Positions 9,985 through 21,813 of a DNA stretch of 64,000 bases are shown one piece after another. A program made the translations under genes and the position numbers. Source of the DNA: CAWAYH01 sp963786195 (GTDB lineage: Bacteria > Acidobacteriota > Vicinamibacteria > Vicinamibacterales > 2-12-FULL-66-21). The stretch's first letter is position 1; each line of letters starts with the position of its first letter. The notes beneath the pieces were generated by a model, which was not told the DNA's origin, made no database searches, and saw only the letters and a list, made by a program, of their open reading frames with translations. The stretch is from positions 62,001-126,000 of the forward strand of contig CAWAYH010000009.1 of NCBI GenBank assembly GCA_963786195.1. The letters run 5' to 3'.

Positions 9985-12819
9985 ATGACCGACTGGAAAG
10001 AGACGCTGAACCTGCCGCGGACCGACTTCCCGATGAAGGCGAACCTTCAGACGGCGGAGCCGCAGGCGCTCGCGCGCTGGGGCGAGATGCGGCTGTACGA
10101 CCGCATCCGTGAGAGCCGACGCGGCCGGCCGAAGTTCGTCCTGCACGATGGCCCGCCGTACGCGAACGGGAAGATCCACATCGGCACCGCGATGAACAAG
10201 ATCCTGAAGGATCTCGCCGTCAAGACGCGGACGATGATGGGCTACGACGCGCCCTACGTGCTGGGCTACGACTGCCACGGCCTGCCGATCGAGCTGCAGG
10301 TCGATCGCGAGCTGGGCCCGAAGAAACGCGAGATGTCGCTGGCCGACTTCCGGCGCGCCTGTCGCGGCTACGCGTCACGCTTCATCGACGACATGAGCGT
10401 CGAGTTCCAGCGGCTGGGTGTCTTCGGCGACTGGGATCATCTGTACCTGACGATGGACTTCAAGTACCAGGCGGCGATCGCGCGCGCGCTGGGACGGTTC
10501 GTCGACCGGGGGCTGGTCTACAAGGGCAAGAAGCCCGTGCACTGGTGCATCCACTGCAGGACGGCGCTCGCCGAGGCCGAAGTCGAGTACGAGGATCACA
10601 GCTCGCCATCGATCTACGTGGAGTTCCCGCTGTTGCCCGCGAGCGCGGCGGAGCTTGCGGCCAGACTGCCTGCGCTCGCCGGCCGCGACGTGTCCGTCCT
10701 CATCTGGACCACGACGCCATGGACGATCCCGTCGAACCTGGCGATCGCGTTCCATCCGGAGTTCGACTACGCCGCGTACGACGTCGACGGCCGTGCTGTG
10801 ATCGTCGCCGAAGCACTTGCGACGCAGGTCGGTGACGTCACCGGCCGCCGGCTCGGCGCGCCGATCGTCAGGATGAAGGGCGAGCAGCTGGAGCGAATCC
10901 GATTCCAGCATCCGCTCTACGCACGGGAATCGCTGGGCGTGCTCGGCGATTACGTCACGCTCGATCAGGGCACGGGCGCCGTCCACACGGCCCCGGGGCA
11001 CGGCAGCGACGACTTCAACACCGGCATGAAGTACGGGCTCGAGATCTATGCGCCGGTCGGCCCCGCGGGGCATTTTCTCGAGACGGTGGAGCTCTTTGGC
11101 GGTCAGCGGGTGTTCGACGCCAACCCGGCCATCGTCCAGGCGCTCGAAAGCCGCGGCCGCCTGTGGCACAAGGCGGCGTTCCAGCACTCGTATCCCCATT
11201 GCTGGCGCTGCCACAACCCCGTGATCTTCCTGGCGACGAACCAGTGGTTCATCAGGATGGATGGCGAGCTGCGCTCCGACCAGGGACTGTCCTCCACGCT
11301 GCGTCAGTCGGCGCTCGACTGGGTCGAGCACAAGGTCGAGTGGGTCCCGGCGTGGGGCCGCGAGCGGCTCTCGAACATGCTCGCCAACCGTCCCGACTGG
11401 TGCATCTCGCGCCAGCGCGCCTGGGGTGTGCCGATCCCGGCCGTCGACTGCACGAAGTGCGGCGAGGCCCTCCTCACCACGGCGCTCGTCGAGCGCGCGG
11501 CATCCGTGTTCGAAACCTACGGCGCCGACGCCTGGTACGAGCGTCCGGCGGAGGAGTTCATCCCCGATGGGCTCGTGTGTCCGTCGTGCGGCGGCCGCAC
11601 GTTCGAGCGCGAACGCGACATCCTCGACGTCTGGTTCGACTCGGGCTCCAGCCACGAGGCGGTCCTGCCGTTCCGTCCCGAGCTGACGTGGCCGGCCGAC
11701 CTCTACCTCGAAGGCAGCGACCAGCATCGCGGCTGGTTCCAGAGCTCGCTGCTCGTCGGGCTCGGGACGCGTGGCCGCGCGCCGTTCCGCCAGGTGGTCA
11801 CGCACGGATTCGTGGTCGACGAAGACGGCCGGAAGATGTCGAAGTCCATCGGCAACACGGTCAAGCCGCAGGACATCATCAAGGAGAGCGGCGCCGAGAT
11901 CATCCGGCTGTGGGTCGCGATGGTCGACTATCGCGAGGAAGTACGCGTCGGCAAACAGATCCTCGCGCGCGTCGTCGAAGCGTACCGCAAGGTCCGCAAC
12001 ACGATGAGATACCTGTTGTCGAATTTGTACAACTTCGATCCCGCACGGCGTGTGCCGCTCGGCCAGATGCGCGAAGTCGACAGGTACGCGCTCGCGCAGT
12101 ATTCCGCGATGGCCCGCGCGGTGCTCGACGCCTATCGCGATTACGACTTCCCCACCATCTTTCAGCGCGTGAACCAGTTCGCGACGGTGGACCTGAGCGC
12201 GTTCTACGCGGACGTCTCGAAGGACTGCCTCTACACGTTCGCCGCGACGTCACCCGATCGCCGCTCGGCCCAGACGGCCATGTATGTCATCGCGGACGGT
12301 CTGGTGCGAATCCTGGCGCCCATCCTGCCGATGACGTCAGATGAGCTGTGGAGGCACATGCCGCGGCCCGACGTCCGCGAAGTGTCGGTTCACGTGGCCG
12401 AGTTCCCCGCTGCGGCCGAGCTGGAAGCGATGGCCGATCCGGCGCTCGTCGAGCAATGGGACCGGCTGCTGTCCGTGCGGGACGAGGTCAACAAAGCGCT
12501 CGAAGAGGCCCGCCAGGCGAAGACGATTGGCAATTCGCTGGGCGCACGCGTCAAGATGAGGGTCAGGGGCGCCACGGCCGAGCTCCTGGAGCGCTCGAAA
12601 CCCGACCTCGCGATGCTTTTCATCGTCTCTCAACTCGAGCTGGAGACCGCGGCGGGAGACGGCCCCGAGCTGGAGGTGGTGGTCGTGCGGGCCGAGGGGG
12701 AGAAGTGCCCGCGCTGCTGGCGAACCGTTCCGAGCGTGTCGTCGACGCTGCGGACCGAGGGACTCTGCGATCGGTGCGTGGACGCAATCGCTGCGACCGC
12801 AGGCCCTGTCGCGGGATAA
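9985..12819 (+). CDS. ileS: Isoleucyl-tRNA synthetase
   Basis: Class I synthetase charging tRNA-Ile, 944 residues, normal for the bacterial type. The HIGH signature appears as HIGT at residues 65-68 (after DGPPYANGK). The CP1 editing domain follows (WTTTPWTIPSN, residues ~241-251, and the TAPGHGSDDF region). KMSKS is exact at about 617-621. The C-terminal zinc finger is CPRC...CDRC (about 908-930). The frame is uninterrupted. It is divergent from the M16 operon and heads the ileS-lspA-lgt-rluD-nudix series. ileS-lspA adjacency is a common bacterial arrangement. Confidence 0.98.
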   Translation: MTDWKETLNLPRTDFPMKANLQTAEPQALARWGEMRLYDRIRESRRGRPKFVLHDGPPYANGKIHIGTAMNKILKDLAVKTRTMMGYDAPYVLGYDCHGLPIELQVDRELGPKKREMSLADFRRACRGYASRFIDDMSVEFQRLGVFGDWDHLYLTMDFKYQAAIARALGRFVDRGLVYKGKKPVHWCIHCRTALAEAEVEYEDHSSPSIYVEFPLLPASAAELAARLPALAGRDVSVLIWTTTPWTIPSNLAIAFHPEFDYAAYDVDGRAVIVAEALATQVGDVTGRRLGAPIVRMKGEQLERIRFQHPLYARESLGVLGDYVTLDQGTGAVHTAPGHGSDDFNTGMKYGLEIYAPVGPAGHFLETVELFGGQRVFDANPAIVQALESRGRLWHKAAFQHSYPHCWRCHNPVIFLATNQWFIRMDGELRSDQGLSSTLRQSALDWVEHKVEWVPAWGRERLSNMLANRPDWCISRQRAWGVPIPAVDCTKCGEALLTTALVERAASVFETYGADAWYERPAEEFIPDGLVCPSCGGRTFERERDILDVWFDSGSSHEAVLPFRPELTWPADLYLEGSDQHRGWFQSSLLVGLGTRGRAPFRQVVTHGFVVDEDGRKMSKSIGNTVKPQDIIKESGAEIIRLWVAMVDYREEVRVGKQILARVVEAYRKVRNTMRYLLSNLYNFDPARRVPLGQMREVDRYALAQYSAMARAVLDAYRDYDFPTIFQRVNQFATVDLSAFYADVSKDCLYTFAATSPDRRSAQTAMYVIADGLVRILAPILPMTSDELWRHMPRPDVREVSVHVAEFPAAAELEAMADPALVEQWDRLLSVRDEVNKALEEARQAKTIGNSLGARVKMRVRGATAELLERSKPDLAMLFIVSQLELETAAGDGPELEVVVVRAEGEKCPRCWRTVPSVSSTLRTEGLCDRCVDAIAATAGPVAG

Positions 12820-12924
12820 TTGGGCGAGCCGGGTTGAGAACAGGAAGTGGTATTGGGGTCAGAACCGAAGCTAAGCCAGGAACCAGATGTGAGCGCGGGT
12901 TTGAGCGCTGAACCGGACAAGGTC

Positions 12925-13482
12925 ATGGCCGACGGCCCGAGCCCTGTCCTCGCGGACGCCGGAGCAGGTGCGGCGGCGATGTCGCCGAGCTACGCCCGTC
13001 CCATCGAGATCGCCATCATCGCGTCGGTCGTGGCATTCGATCAGCTCACCAAGGAGATCATTCGCCGGACGCTGCCGCTTGGCGAGAGCTGGAGCGTGAT
13101 CCCGGGACTTCTCGACATCACGCACGTCCAGAACACGGGCGCGGCGTTCGGCCTGCTGAACGCGGCGGACTTTCCGTACAAGCCACTCGTGATGATCGGC
13201 ATCGCCGCCATCGCGCTGGTGGCCATCGCGGCGTACGCGACGCAACTCGGCTTTCACGAACGGCTGGCGCGCGTGGGCCTGTCGCTGATCCTGGGCGGCG
13301 CCTTCGGCAACCTGATCGATCGCTCGCTCGGCGGCCACGTGGTGGACTTCGTCGACATCTACTGGGGCGAGACCCACTTCTGGGCGTTCAACGTCGCCGA
13401 CTCCGCTATCACCGTCGGCGCCGTGCTGGTTCTGATCGACATGATTGGCCTCGGACGACAGCATGCATCCCATTCTCTTTGA
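12925..13482 (+). CDS. lspA: Lipoprotein signal peptidase
   Basis: Inner-membrane aspartic protease that removes signal peptides from prolipoproteins. Motifs in order: AFDQLTKEII, VQNTGAAFGLLN, LILGGAFGNLIDR (first catalytic Asp context), HVVDFVDIYW and FNVADSAITVGA (second catalytic Asp). Four membrane segments are visible. The ATG at 12925 was chosen, leaving a ~20-residue hydrophilic lead. The frame stays open upstream to ~12847, so the exact start is uncertain. The 3' end overlaps lgt by 20 bp, placing both lipoprotein-maturation enzymes in one unit. Confidence 0.95.
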   Translation: MADGPSPVLADAGAGAAAMSPSYARPIEIAIIASVVAFDQLTKEIIRRTLPLGESWSVIPGLLDITHVQNTGAAFGLLNAADFPYKPLVMIGIAAIALVAIAAYATQLGFHERLARVGLSLILGGAFGNLIDRSLGGHVVDFVDIYWGETHFWAFNVADSAITVGAVLVLIDMIGLGRQHASHSL

Positions 13483-14275
13483 GATTCGCGGGTTCCCCGT
13501 GTACACGTACGGCCTGCTGCTGGCCGCGGCGTACCTGCTGGGGCTGCAGTTCGCGCTCGTGCGCGCGCGCACCCGCGGGCTGGATCCGAACCGTGTGATG
13601 GATCTCGGCATCTGGATCATCGTCAGCGCGCTGGTCGGCGCGAAACTGATGCTGGTCGTGGTGGAACGCGATCGCTTCGGCTGGAGCTTCGGCGACCTGG
13701 TCAACCTGATGCGATCCGCGGGCGTCTTCTACGGCGGCCTGATCACGGCCGTCATCGTCGCGCTCGTGTACCTCCGTCGTCATCGCATGCCCATGTGGAC
13801 CACGACGGACGTGTTCGCGCCGGGCATCGCGCTGGGGCACGTCATCGGGCGGTTCGGCTGCCTGTTCGCGGGCTGCTGCTTCGGGCGGCCGACCAGCGTG
13901 CCGTGGGCCGTGACGTTCCACAACGAGTTCGCGTCGCAGAACGTCGGCACGCCGCTCGGCATCCCGCTCCATCCGACGCAGCTGTACGAAGCGGGCGCGG
14001 AGCTGCTGATCCTGGGGCTGCTGCTCGTCACCGAGAAGAAGGGCCGGCCGTTCCCCGGCCGGACGTTCTGGGGCTACATGTGCCTCTACGGCATCTCGCG
14101 GTTCATCATCGAGTTCTACCGCGGCGATCCCCGCGGCATGATCGGCACCTTCTCGACGTCGCAGTTCGTCTCGCTCGTGATCGTCCCCCTCAGCCTGATC
14201 ATGCTGTTCGTGCTCTCGCGCCGGACCGGTCCGGCGCCGGCCGAAGCCGCCACGAGTCGCCCCCGAGCGGCGTAG
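13463..14275 (+). CDS. lgt: Prolipoprotein diacylglyceryl transferase
   Basis: Transfers diacylglycerol from phosphatidylglycerol to the lipobox cysteine, the step before LspA. Start MHPILFEIRGFPVYTYG fits the family. Seven membrane segments are visible. The signature IALGHVIGRFGCLFAGCCFG, with essential Arg and Gly residues, is at about 128-147. HPTQLYEA follows at about 172-179. FWGYMCLYGISRFIIEFYRGD closes the C-terminal part. It overlaps lspA, an operon of consecutive enzymes in lipoprotein maturation. Confidence 0.97.
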   Translation: MHPILFEIRGFPVYTYGLLLAAAYLLGLQFALVRARTRGLDPNRVMDLGIWIIVSALVGAKLMLVVVERDRFGWSFGDLVNLMRSAGVFYGGLITAVIVALVYLRRHRMPMWTTTDVFAPGIALGHVIGRFGCLFAGCCFGRPTSVPWAVTFHNEFASQNVGTPLGIPLHPTQLYEAGAELLILGLLLVTEKKGRPFPGRTFWGYMCLYGISRFIIEFYRGDPRGMIGTFSTSQFVSLVIVPLSLIMLFVLSRRTGPAPAEAATSRPRAA

Positions 14276-14282
14276 GTGCGTG

Positions 14283-15234
14283 GTGAGCCTCTCACGAACT
14301 CTCGAGGTCGACGAGGAGTACCGACGGCTCGCGCCTCGACCACTTCCTGGCCGGCTTCGTTCCCGATCACTCGCGCTCGCAGCTCCAGCGCCTGATCAAG
14401 GACGGCCACGTCACGGGCCCGACGCCGTCGCTGCGGGCGAGCACGATCGTGCGCGCCGGCGAGAAGTACTCCGTCGATCTGCCGGCGCCGACCGCCGCCA
14501 CGCCCGAGCCCGAAGCGTTGCCGCTGCGGGTCGTCTTCGAAGATCCCGACATCGTGGTGCTCGACAAGCCGGCAGGCATGGTCGTGCACCCCGGGGCCGG
14601 GCACCGGAGCGGCACGCTGGTCAACGCGCTGCTCCACCACGTGAAGGATCTCAGCGGAGTCGGCGGCGAGCTGCGGCCGGGGATCGTGCACCGGCTTGAT
14701 CGGGGCACCTCGGGGCTGATGGTGGTCGCCAAGCACGATCGCGCGCACCACGAGCTCGCGCGGCAGTTTGAGGATCGCGAGGTCGAGAAGGAGTACATCG
14801 CGCTCGTCTGGGGGCTGGTACAGGCGGGGCGTCGGATCGACGCCGCGATCGGGCGCGACCCGAAGGACCGGCAGAAGATGTCCACGCGCGCGCGGCGAGC
14901 CCGGAGCGCAGTTACCCGCGTCACGTTCGCCCGCCACTTCAAGGGCGTGTCGCTGCTGAAAGTCGCGATCGCCACGGGGAGAACCCATCAGATCAGGGTC
15001 CATCTGGCCGCCATCGGCCACCCCATCGTCGGCGATCCCGTCTATGGCGGCGTCCATCGCCGTGCGGCACACGATCTGAGAGCCGTCATGCGCCTCGAAC
15101 GCCCGTTCCTGCACGCCACCCGGCTCTCGTTCACACATCCCACCGACGGCCGCCGCGTCGACTTCGACTCGCCGCTTCCACCGGATCTGGAATCCGTCGT
15201 CGACGACATCGAAGCAGCGCAGACCACCGACTGA
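14283..15234 (+). CDS. rluD: RluD-type 23S rRNA pseudouridine synthase
   Basis: An RluA-family pseudouridine synthase with an N-terminal S4 RNA-binding domain (SRLDHFLAGFVPDHSRSQLQRL) and the catalytic domain. The catalytic Asp lies in the motif HRLDRGTSGLMVVAKHD (about residues 137-153). Other signs are TGRTHQIRVHLAAIGHPIVGD and the FLHATRLSFTHP end. The likely start is a GTG (SLSRTLEVDEEY). One extra C near 14322 splits start and S4 domain; its removal gives EEYDGSRLDHF. Exact target position (RluD versus RluC) cannot be read from sequence. Confidence 0.88.
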
Positions 15235-15252
15235 TGAACCCTTTGAGGAACG

Positions 15253-15774
15253 TTGACCGTTATGGATCTTTTAGCCAGCCAGCGCGTGTTTAACGGCAAG
15301 GTTTTCGACATCGACCGGGATCGCGTGGCGATGCCGAACGGCCGCGAGGTTGTCGTCGACGTCGTCCGGCACCCGCGCTCGGTGGTGCTCGTGCCCGTAC
15401 CGGAACCGGGGCACGTGATCCTGATCCGGCAGTATCGGTACGCCGTCAATCGCTGGCTCTGGGAGCTGCCGGCCGGCAGCGTAGACGAAGGGGAAGAGCC
15501 GGAGCAGGCGGCGCACCGCGAGTGCCACGAGGAAATCGGCCAGGTGCCAGCCACCATCGTGCGACTCGGCGCGCTGTTCCCCACGCCCGGCTATTGCGAC
15601 GAGGAAATGCTGTTCTTCAGGCTCTCGGGTTTGTCGGTGCCGGCTGAACCGGCCGTCCCCGACGAGGACGAGGACATCGAGCCGAAGACGTTCACGCTCG
15701 CCGATGCCCGAGACATGGTTCGGCGCGGTGAAATCACGGACATGAAAACTGTCGTAGGGCTTACGATGATCTGA
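15253..15774 (+). CDS. NUDIX hydrolase, ADP-ribose pyrophosphatase type
   Basis: A 173-residue NUDIX protein that probably cleaves ADP-ribose or related nucleoside diphosphate sugars. The Nudix box reads GSVDEGEEPEQAAHRECHEE followed by IG (about residues 77-98). It is preceded by IRQYRYAVNRWLWELPAG, the typical ADPRase strand. A TTG start has GAGGA just upstream; an in-frame ATG at 15262 is an alternative. The 3' end overlaps the convergent deacetylase gene by 14 bp. Confidence 0.9.
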   Translation: MTVMDLLASQRVFNGKVFDIDRDRVAMPNGREVVVDVVRHPRSVVLVPVPEPGHVILIRQYRYAVNRWLWELPAGSVDEGEEPEQAAHRECHEEIGQVPATIVRLGALFPTPGYCDEEMLFFRLSGLSVPAEPAVPDEDEDIEPKTFTLADARDMVRRGEITDMKTVVGLTMI

Positions 15775-16651
15775 GCAATTCACGCACCGTTCCCACGTGC
15801 GCTTCCACCGTGTCTTCCACATCCACCGCATAGCCTCCGGCGAGCACCACGACGAGCGCGGCGCCGGCGGCGCGGGCGGCCTGGATCACGGCACGGTCCC
15901 GCAGGCGGAGACCCTCGAGTGTCAGTGCCAGCCCGCCGAGCCGATCGCCGTGGAAAGGATCCGCGCCCGCAAGGTACACAACGAGCTGGGGGTTCGACTG
16001 CATGACGACCGTCAGCGCCGGGTCCAGCTTCGCGAGGTACTCGCGATCGCCAGTACCGTCGTTCAGCCCGATATCGAGATCGCTCAGGGGCTTGAAGAAC
16101 GGGTAGTTGTGCTGCTGGTGAATAGAGAACGTGAAGACCGACGGATCGCGTCCGAAGACGACCGCCGTGCCGTTGCCATGGTGGACGTCACAGTCGACGA
16201 TCGCGGCGCGGTCGAGGCGCCCCGCGCGCTGGAGGCGGCGAACCGCGACGGCGACGTCGTTGAAGAGGCAGAATCCCTCGCCGTGATCCGGAAACGCGTG
16301 ATGAAGCCCGCCGCCGAGATGGACGGCGACGCCTTCGTCCAATGCGTGCTCCGCGGCCAGCCAGGTCCCTCCGGTCATCAGGCGGAAGCCCTCGACGAGG
16401 CCGGGGACCCAGGGCAGTTCCAACGTCCGGATTTCGTCCTCGCTGAGCGTGCCGTCTCTCACCTTGCCGATGTACTCAGGCGTGTGAGCGAGCGCGAGAT
16501 CGTCCCATGAACTGGCCCGCGGCGCGACCAGCGCGTCTGGCTCGACGACGCGTTCCGCGGTCAGCCGCTCGGCGATCCGCCGGTACCTGACCGTCGGCCA
16601 GATGTGACCCGCGAGGTTCAGCTCGTACTGAGGGGAATAGACAATCTGCAA
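15761..16651 (-). CDS. Histone deacetylase family (AcuC/HDAC-like) amidohydrolase
   Basis: A zinc-dependent deacetylase of the arginase/deacetylase fold, 296 residues. Visible catalytic elements: LGGGLHHAFPDHGEGFCLFN (the His pair and the GEGFC loop), IVDCDVHHGNGTA (zinc Asp/His), SIHQQHNYPFF, and YLAGADPFHGDRLGG (second zinc Asp). A TTG start follows lon by 7 bp on the same strand, so it is probably co-transcribed. Candidate roles are protein-lysine, acetylpolyamine or acetoin-related deacetylation. Confidence 0.9.
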   Translation of the reverse strand: MQIVYSPQYELNLAGHIWPTVRYRRIAERLTAERVVEPDALVAPRASSWDDLALAHTPEYIGKVRDGTLSEDEIRTLELPWVPGLVEGFRLMTGGTWLAAEHALDEGVAVHLGGGLHHAFPDHGEGFCLFNDVAVAVRRLQRAGRLDRAAIVDCDVHHGNGTAVVFGRDPSVFTFSIHQQHNYPFFKPLSDLDIGLNDGTGDREYLAKLDPALTVVMQSNPQLVVYLAGADPFHGDRLGGLALTLEGLRLRDRAVIQAARAAGAALVVVLAGGYAVDVEDTVEAHVGTVRELLRSS

Positions 16652-16658
16652 TTCAGAG

Positions 16659-19085
<2,427 letters not shown>

Positions 19086-19205
19086 TGGCGATGCTCCTAA
19101 CTGGTCTGAGGCTGGGGAAAGGGAGCAGGCCCCATCCCCGGGGCCTGCGAGACTGTAGCACGTTGGCCTGGCGGACGCGCGCACGCGCGTCCGTCCTGGT
19201 GCCGG

Positions 19206-19661
19206 TTATCCCTGGGTGTCGAGGAAAAGCGAAGCCGCTCTGCCCCGCTGCGCCTGGAGCCGCTCGCGCTGCTGAGCTACCTCGCGTGCCTCCTCGCAGT
19301 CCTTGCAGCGAACCGCAAACGGCAGCGCGCGCAGCCGTCGCTCCGAGATCTCGTCACCGCACTCGAAGCAGTAGCCGAACGTCCCTTCCTCGAGCCGGCG
19401 GAGGGCCTCCTCGATCTTGTTCAGCGTCTCCGCCTTCATCTGGATCAACGCGAACTCGATGTCGTCCTGGATGTCGGCCTCGGACGTTTCCGCCGCGTCG
19501 AGCACGCCGTGCGTCGGGCTGTTCGCGCCCTCGATGCGCACGTCCCGGATCTTCTCGTGCACTTCGCTCAGAATCTCGCGACGACGCTCTTCGAGTATCC
19601 GCTTAAGCTCCGCGTACCGATCGCGGGCCATTTGTCCGCCGGGATTCTTAGTAACGCTCAT
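19206..19661 (-). CDS. DksA/TraR-type zinc-finger protein
   Basis: A 151-residue regulator with an N-terminal helical hairpin and a C-terminal four-cysteine zinc finger (CFECG...CKDC, about residues 107-131). This architecture reaches into the RNA polymerase secondary channel. The classical DksA tip DxxDxA is not obvious; the region reads LDAAETSEADIQDD, so it may be a non-canonical paralogue. The start ATG at 19661 has GGAAAGGAG 8 nt upstream. A long leader with an inverted repeat (CCCTGCC at 19690-19696, GGCAGGG at 19713-19719) precedes it. Confidence 0.85.
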   Translation of the reverse strand: MSVTKNPGGQMARDRYAELKRILEERRREILSEVHEKIRDVRIEGANSPTHGVLDAAETSEADIQDDIEFALIQMKAETLNKIEEALRRLEEGTFGYCFECGDEISERRLRALPFAVRCKDCEEAREVAQQRERLQAQRGRAASLFLDTQG

Positions 19662-19789
19662 ATGATTCCGCTCCTTTCCGCCTCGTGCTCCCTGCCGCGG
19701 GCCAATGCTGCGGGCAGGGTTAATACCTCCAAGTCGCAGGCCCCTATGCAAGCGATCTGCCAGTATGAAGCCCTATAGTCTACACCAGA

Positions 19790-20178
19790 GTGAACGTGCC
19801 GGGGGAGGATTCAGAGCAGGGATTCGGGGGCGAGGGTCACAAAAAGAGGACACTCAGCGTTGCTGACCCGAACCCTGTCACGCGCCGCGGCACGCCGGGC
19901 TCATTTGTGGCTTCTGCCTTGTGTTCAATGACTTACACTCCAGTGTCTCCGTCTTCTGGCGCTCAGCCTCGTGGCATTTGCACCTTTAGACGCCAGACCC
20001 CACCCCCCCGGTTCGTACATTGTTGAAGCGGGGGCTGAGTGCGGCATCTCGGGATATCGTGGCAAACCACCACAGCCCCCGTGCGCAAGCGCGGAGCTCC
20101 GGCCGCGTAGCTTCGGAGGGCTGCGTCGGACCTGGACACACCCTGCCAGGCTCGTCAGCCCCGCGTCAGTTGACCTGA
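19790..20178. other. Gene-free stretch with several stem-loops (possible structured RNA)
   Basis: No convincing ORF is present. Visible inverted repeats: CGGGGGCTG (20029-20037) with CAGCCCCCG (20073-20081), enclosing a small GTGG...CCAC hairpin; GCGCAAGCGC (20083-20092); and TCCG...CGGA around 20098-20118. They are compatible with a structured transcript, but no known family (SRP, tmRNA, RNase P, 6S) was matched by its signature sequences. Confidence 0.3.
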
Positions 20179-20769
20179 CTACTGGAGGAATCGGGTGCCG
20201 ATGGAGTGGTTCGGCAGGATGCCGCGCTCCACGAGGCGCTGCCCGTCACGGTGGCTGCCCGTTCGCAGCCATTTCTCGTACAGCCGCAGCACGTCGATGG
20301 GAGTGGCCAGCGCCGTCCGATCGCTGATGTCTGCGAGCACGTCCATGAAGCCGACGAAGTTGCCCGCAAGCTCCGCGAACACGTCGGCAAACGCGTCCTC
20401 TTCAGACCGGCTCAGTGAACCATAGGCGTACTGGCCCATCGACTTGTAGTAGTCGACATCGATCGCGGCGCGCCGGAAGCTGTCGGAAAAGAAGCCTGAC
20501 ATGAACAACGAGAAATCCCCGAGGCTGCGCAGGCGGGCCCGCTGTTCGTAGCCGTCGCTTTCCAGCGCGCGCGCCAGTCGCATCGCGAGCGGTTGCATGT
20601 GCTCGACGCGATCGGGCCCGGCGTCCAGCCGGACGTACTGACAGAGCAGGTTCACGATGTAGTACTCCGTGAACTCACCGGCCTGCAGGCGCTGCCGGTT
20701 CATCGAGGACTCGACCAGCTCTTTGAAGAACTCGGCCGGCGATTGCCCGCCCACGATCGGATGATCCAT
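20179..20769 (-). CDS. Hypothetical protein, ~196 residues
   Basis: No family was recognised. The protein begins MDHPIVGGQSPAEFFKELVE, is predicted helical and soluble, and is moderately acidic in its centre (SRSEEDAFADVFAELAGNF). There is no signal peptide, no cysteine cluster and no catalytic signature. Notable segments are EFTEYYIVNLLCQYVRLD, FMSGFFSDSFRRAAIDVDYY and LRLYEKWLRTGS. GGAGGATCGCGC just before the ATG provides a good ribosome site. Codon use looks like its neighbours and the frame is clean, so it is very probably real. It is monocistronic between dksA and a divergent gene. Confidence 0.75.
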   Translation of the reverse strand: MDHPIVGGQSPAEFFKELVESSMNRQRLQAGEFTEYYIVNLLCQYVRLDAGPDRVEHMQPLAMRLARALESDGYEQRARLRSLGDFSLFMSGFFSDSFRRAAIDVDYYKSMGQYAYGSLSRSEEDAFADVFAELAGNFVGFMDVLADISDRTALATPIDVLRLYEKWLRTGSHRDGQRLVERGILPNHSIGTRFLQ

Positions 20770-21087
20770 GCGCGATCCTCCTTCGCCCGGACGCGCCGCA
20801 GCCGGTTGTGACGACCACGGTTCGTCCCTTTGCCCCGCAACCCTCAGTAATGCAACTCATATTCCCATGGCCAGGTGCAGCGGGCCGGGCCTCTTTTGAG
20901 GTACATCGGCTCGTCGGGCCCGAATGTTCGGGGTTCCGCAGCCTTTTCAACGGGTTCGTGGAGACTCGGAAACGGGAGTGTTCTCCAGTGAGTACAATGG
21001 CTGTGAAGTTTCGTGCAACCCGCCGGAATTACGTCTTTGTCCTTGCAGCGGGTTTTTGTAACTGCGTTATCGCGCAGGATTCTCGCG
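20770..21087. other. Gene-free divergent intergenic stretch
   Basis: It separates the minus-strand hypothetical from the plus-strand zinc-ribbon gene. It contains AACCCGC (21017-21023) paired with GCGGGTT (21048-21054) and followed by a T-run to 21057, a weak terminator or attenuator shape about 30 bp ahead of the next ATG. Nothing else was recognised. Confidence 0.4.
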
Positions 21088-21762
21088 ATGTCTAGTCAGA
21101 AATGCCCGCTCTGCCACGAGCGCAAGGCCAGACGCGCCTGTCCGGCTCTCGGTCAGATGATCTGCGCGGTGTGCTGCGGGACGAAGCGTGAGGTGGAGAT
21201 CAACTGCCCGCGAGACTGTTCGTACCTCGCGTCCTCGCGGAGTCACCCGCCGGCCGTCCAGCAGCGACGGCAGGAGCGCGACTTCGGCTTCCTGCTGCCG
21301 CTGGTGACCGACTTCACGGAATCCCAGCACCAGCTGTTGCTGTTCCTGCAGGCGTTGCTCCTCCGACACGCGGCAACTGCGGTTCCACCGGCACTCGATC
21401 AGGATGTGGCGGAGGGCGCGGCCGCCGCCGCCGCGACGCTCGAGACCTCGCACAAAGGGATCATCTACGAGCATCAGGCGGTCTCCGTCCCCGCGCAACG
21501 GCTTTCCAACGAGTTCGGTCGCGTCATCGCGGAACTGGGCAAGAACGTCGGCGCGCAGTCCGCCCGGCTGGAGCGGGAGGCGGCGGTCGCGCTGCGGTGC
21601 ATCGAGCAGGGGGCCAGGACGGCCGCGGGCGCCCTGCCCGGCGACGAACCGCCCGTCTACCTCAAGCTGCTGGGGCGCGTCCTGAAGGACGCGGGTGACC
21701 GCGCCGCGGCGAGCGACCAGCAGCCGGATCCATCGTCGAGCGGGCTCATTATTCCTGGTTAG
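21088..21762 (+). CDS. Zinc-ribbon/treble-clef N-terminal protein of unknown function
   Basis: A 224-residue protein beginning MSSQKCPLCHERKARRACP and continuing ICAVCCGTKREVEINCPRDC. The four Cys-containing clusters in the first ~45 residues strongly suggest a binuclear or treble-clef zinc module. The remainder is helical and alanine-rich (VAEGAAAAAATLETSHKG, SARLEREAAVALRCIEQGAR), without known catalytic motifs. The ATG at 21088 was chosen because the motif starts there; the frame is open further upstream. It precedes rpmB on the same strand. A nucleic-acid or ribosome-related role is only a guess from the zinc module and neighbour. Confidence 0.75.
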   Translation: MSSQKCPLCHERKARRACPALGQMICAVCCGTKREVEINCPRDCSYLASSRSHPPAVQQRRQERDFGFLLPLVTDFTESQHQLLLFLQALLLRHAATAVPPALDQDVAEGAAAAAATLETSHKGIIYEHQAVSVPAQRLSNEFGRVIAELGKNVGAQSARLEREAAVALRCIEQGARTAAGALPGDEPPVYLKLLGRVLKDAGDRAAASDQQPDPSSSGLIIPG

Positions 21763-21813
21763 GTCTGCCCCCTTGGAGTCATGCCCCCTGCCGGGGTTGT
21801 GACCCCGTCACCG

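Noticed and set aside
12820..12924. Insertion-sequence remnant between ileS and lspA
   Set aside because: The GGGGTCAG-like text recalls sequence near some REP elements, but no inverted repeats, target duplications or transposase fragment were seen.
20029..20081. SRP RNA, tmRNA or RNase P RNA
   Set aside because: The GGGGGCTG...CAGCCCCC stem is suggestive, but the conserved SRP tetraloop region, tmRNA tRNA-like end and RNase P core were not found.
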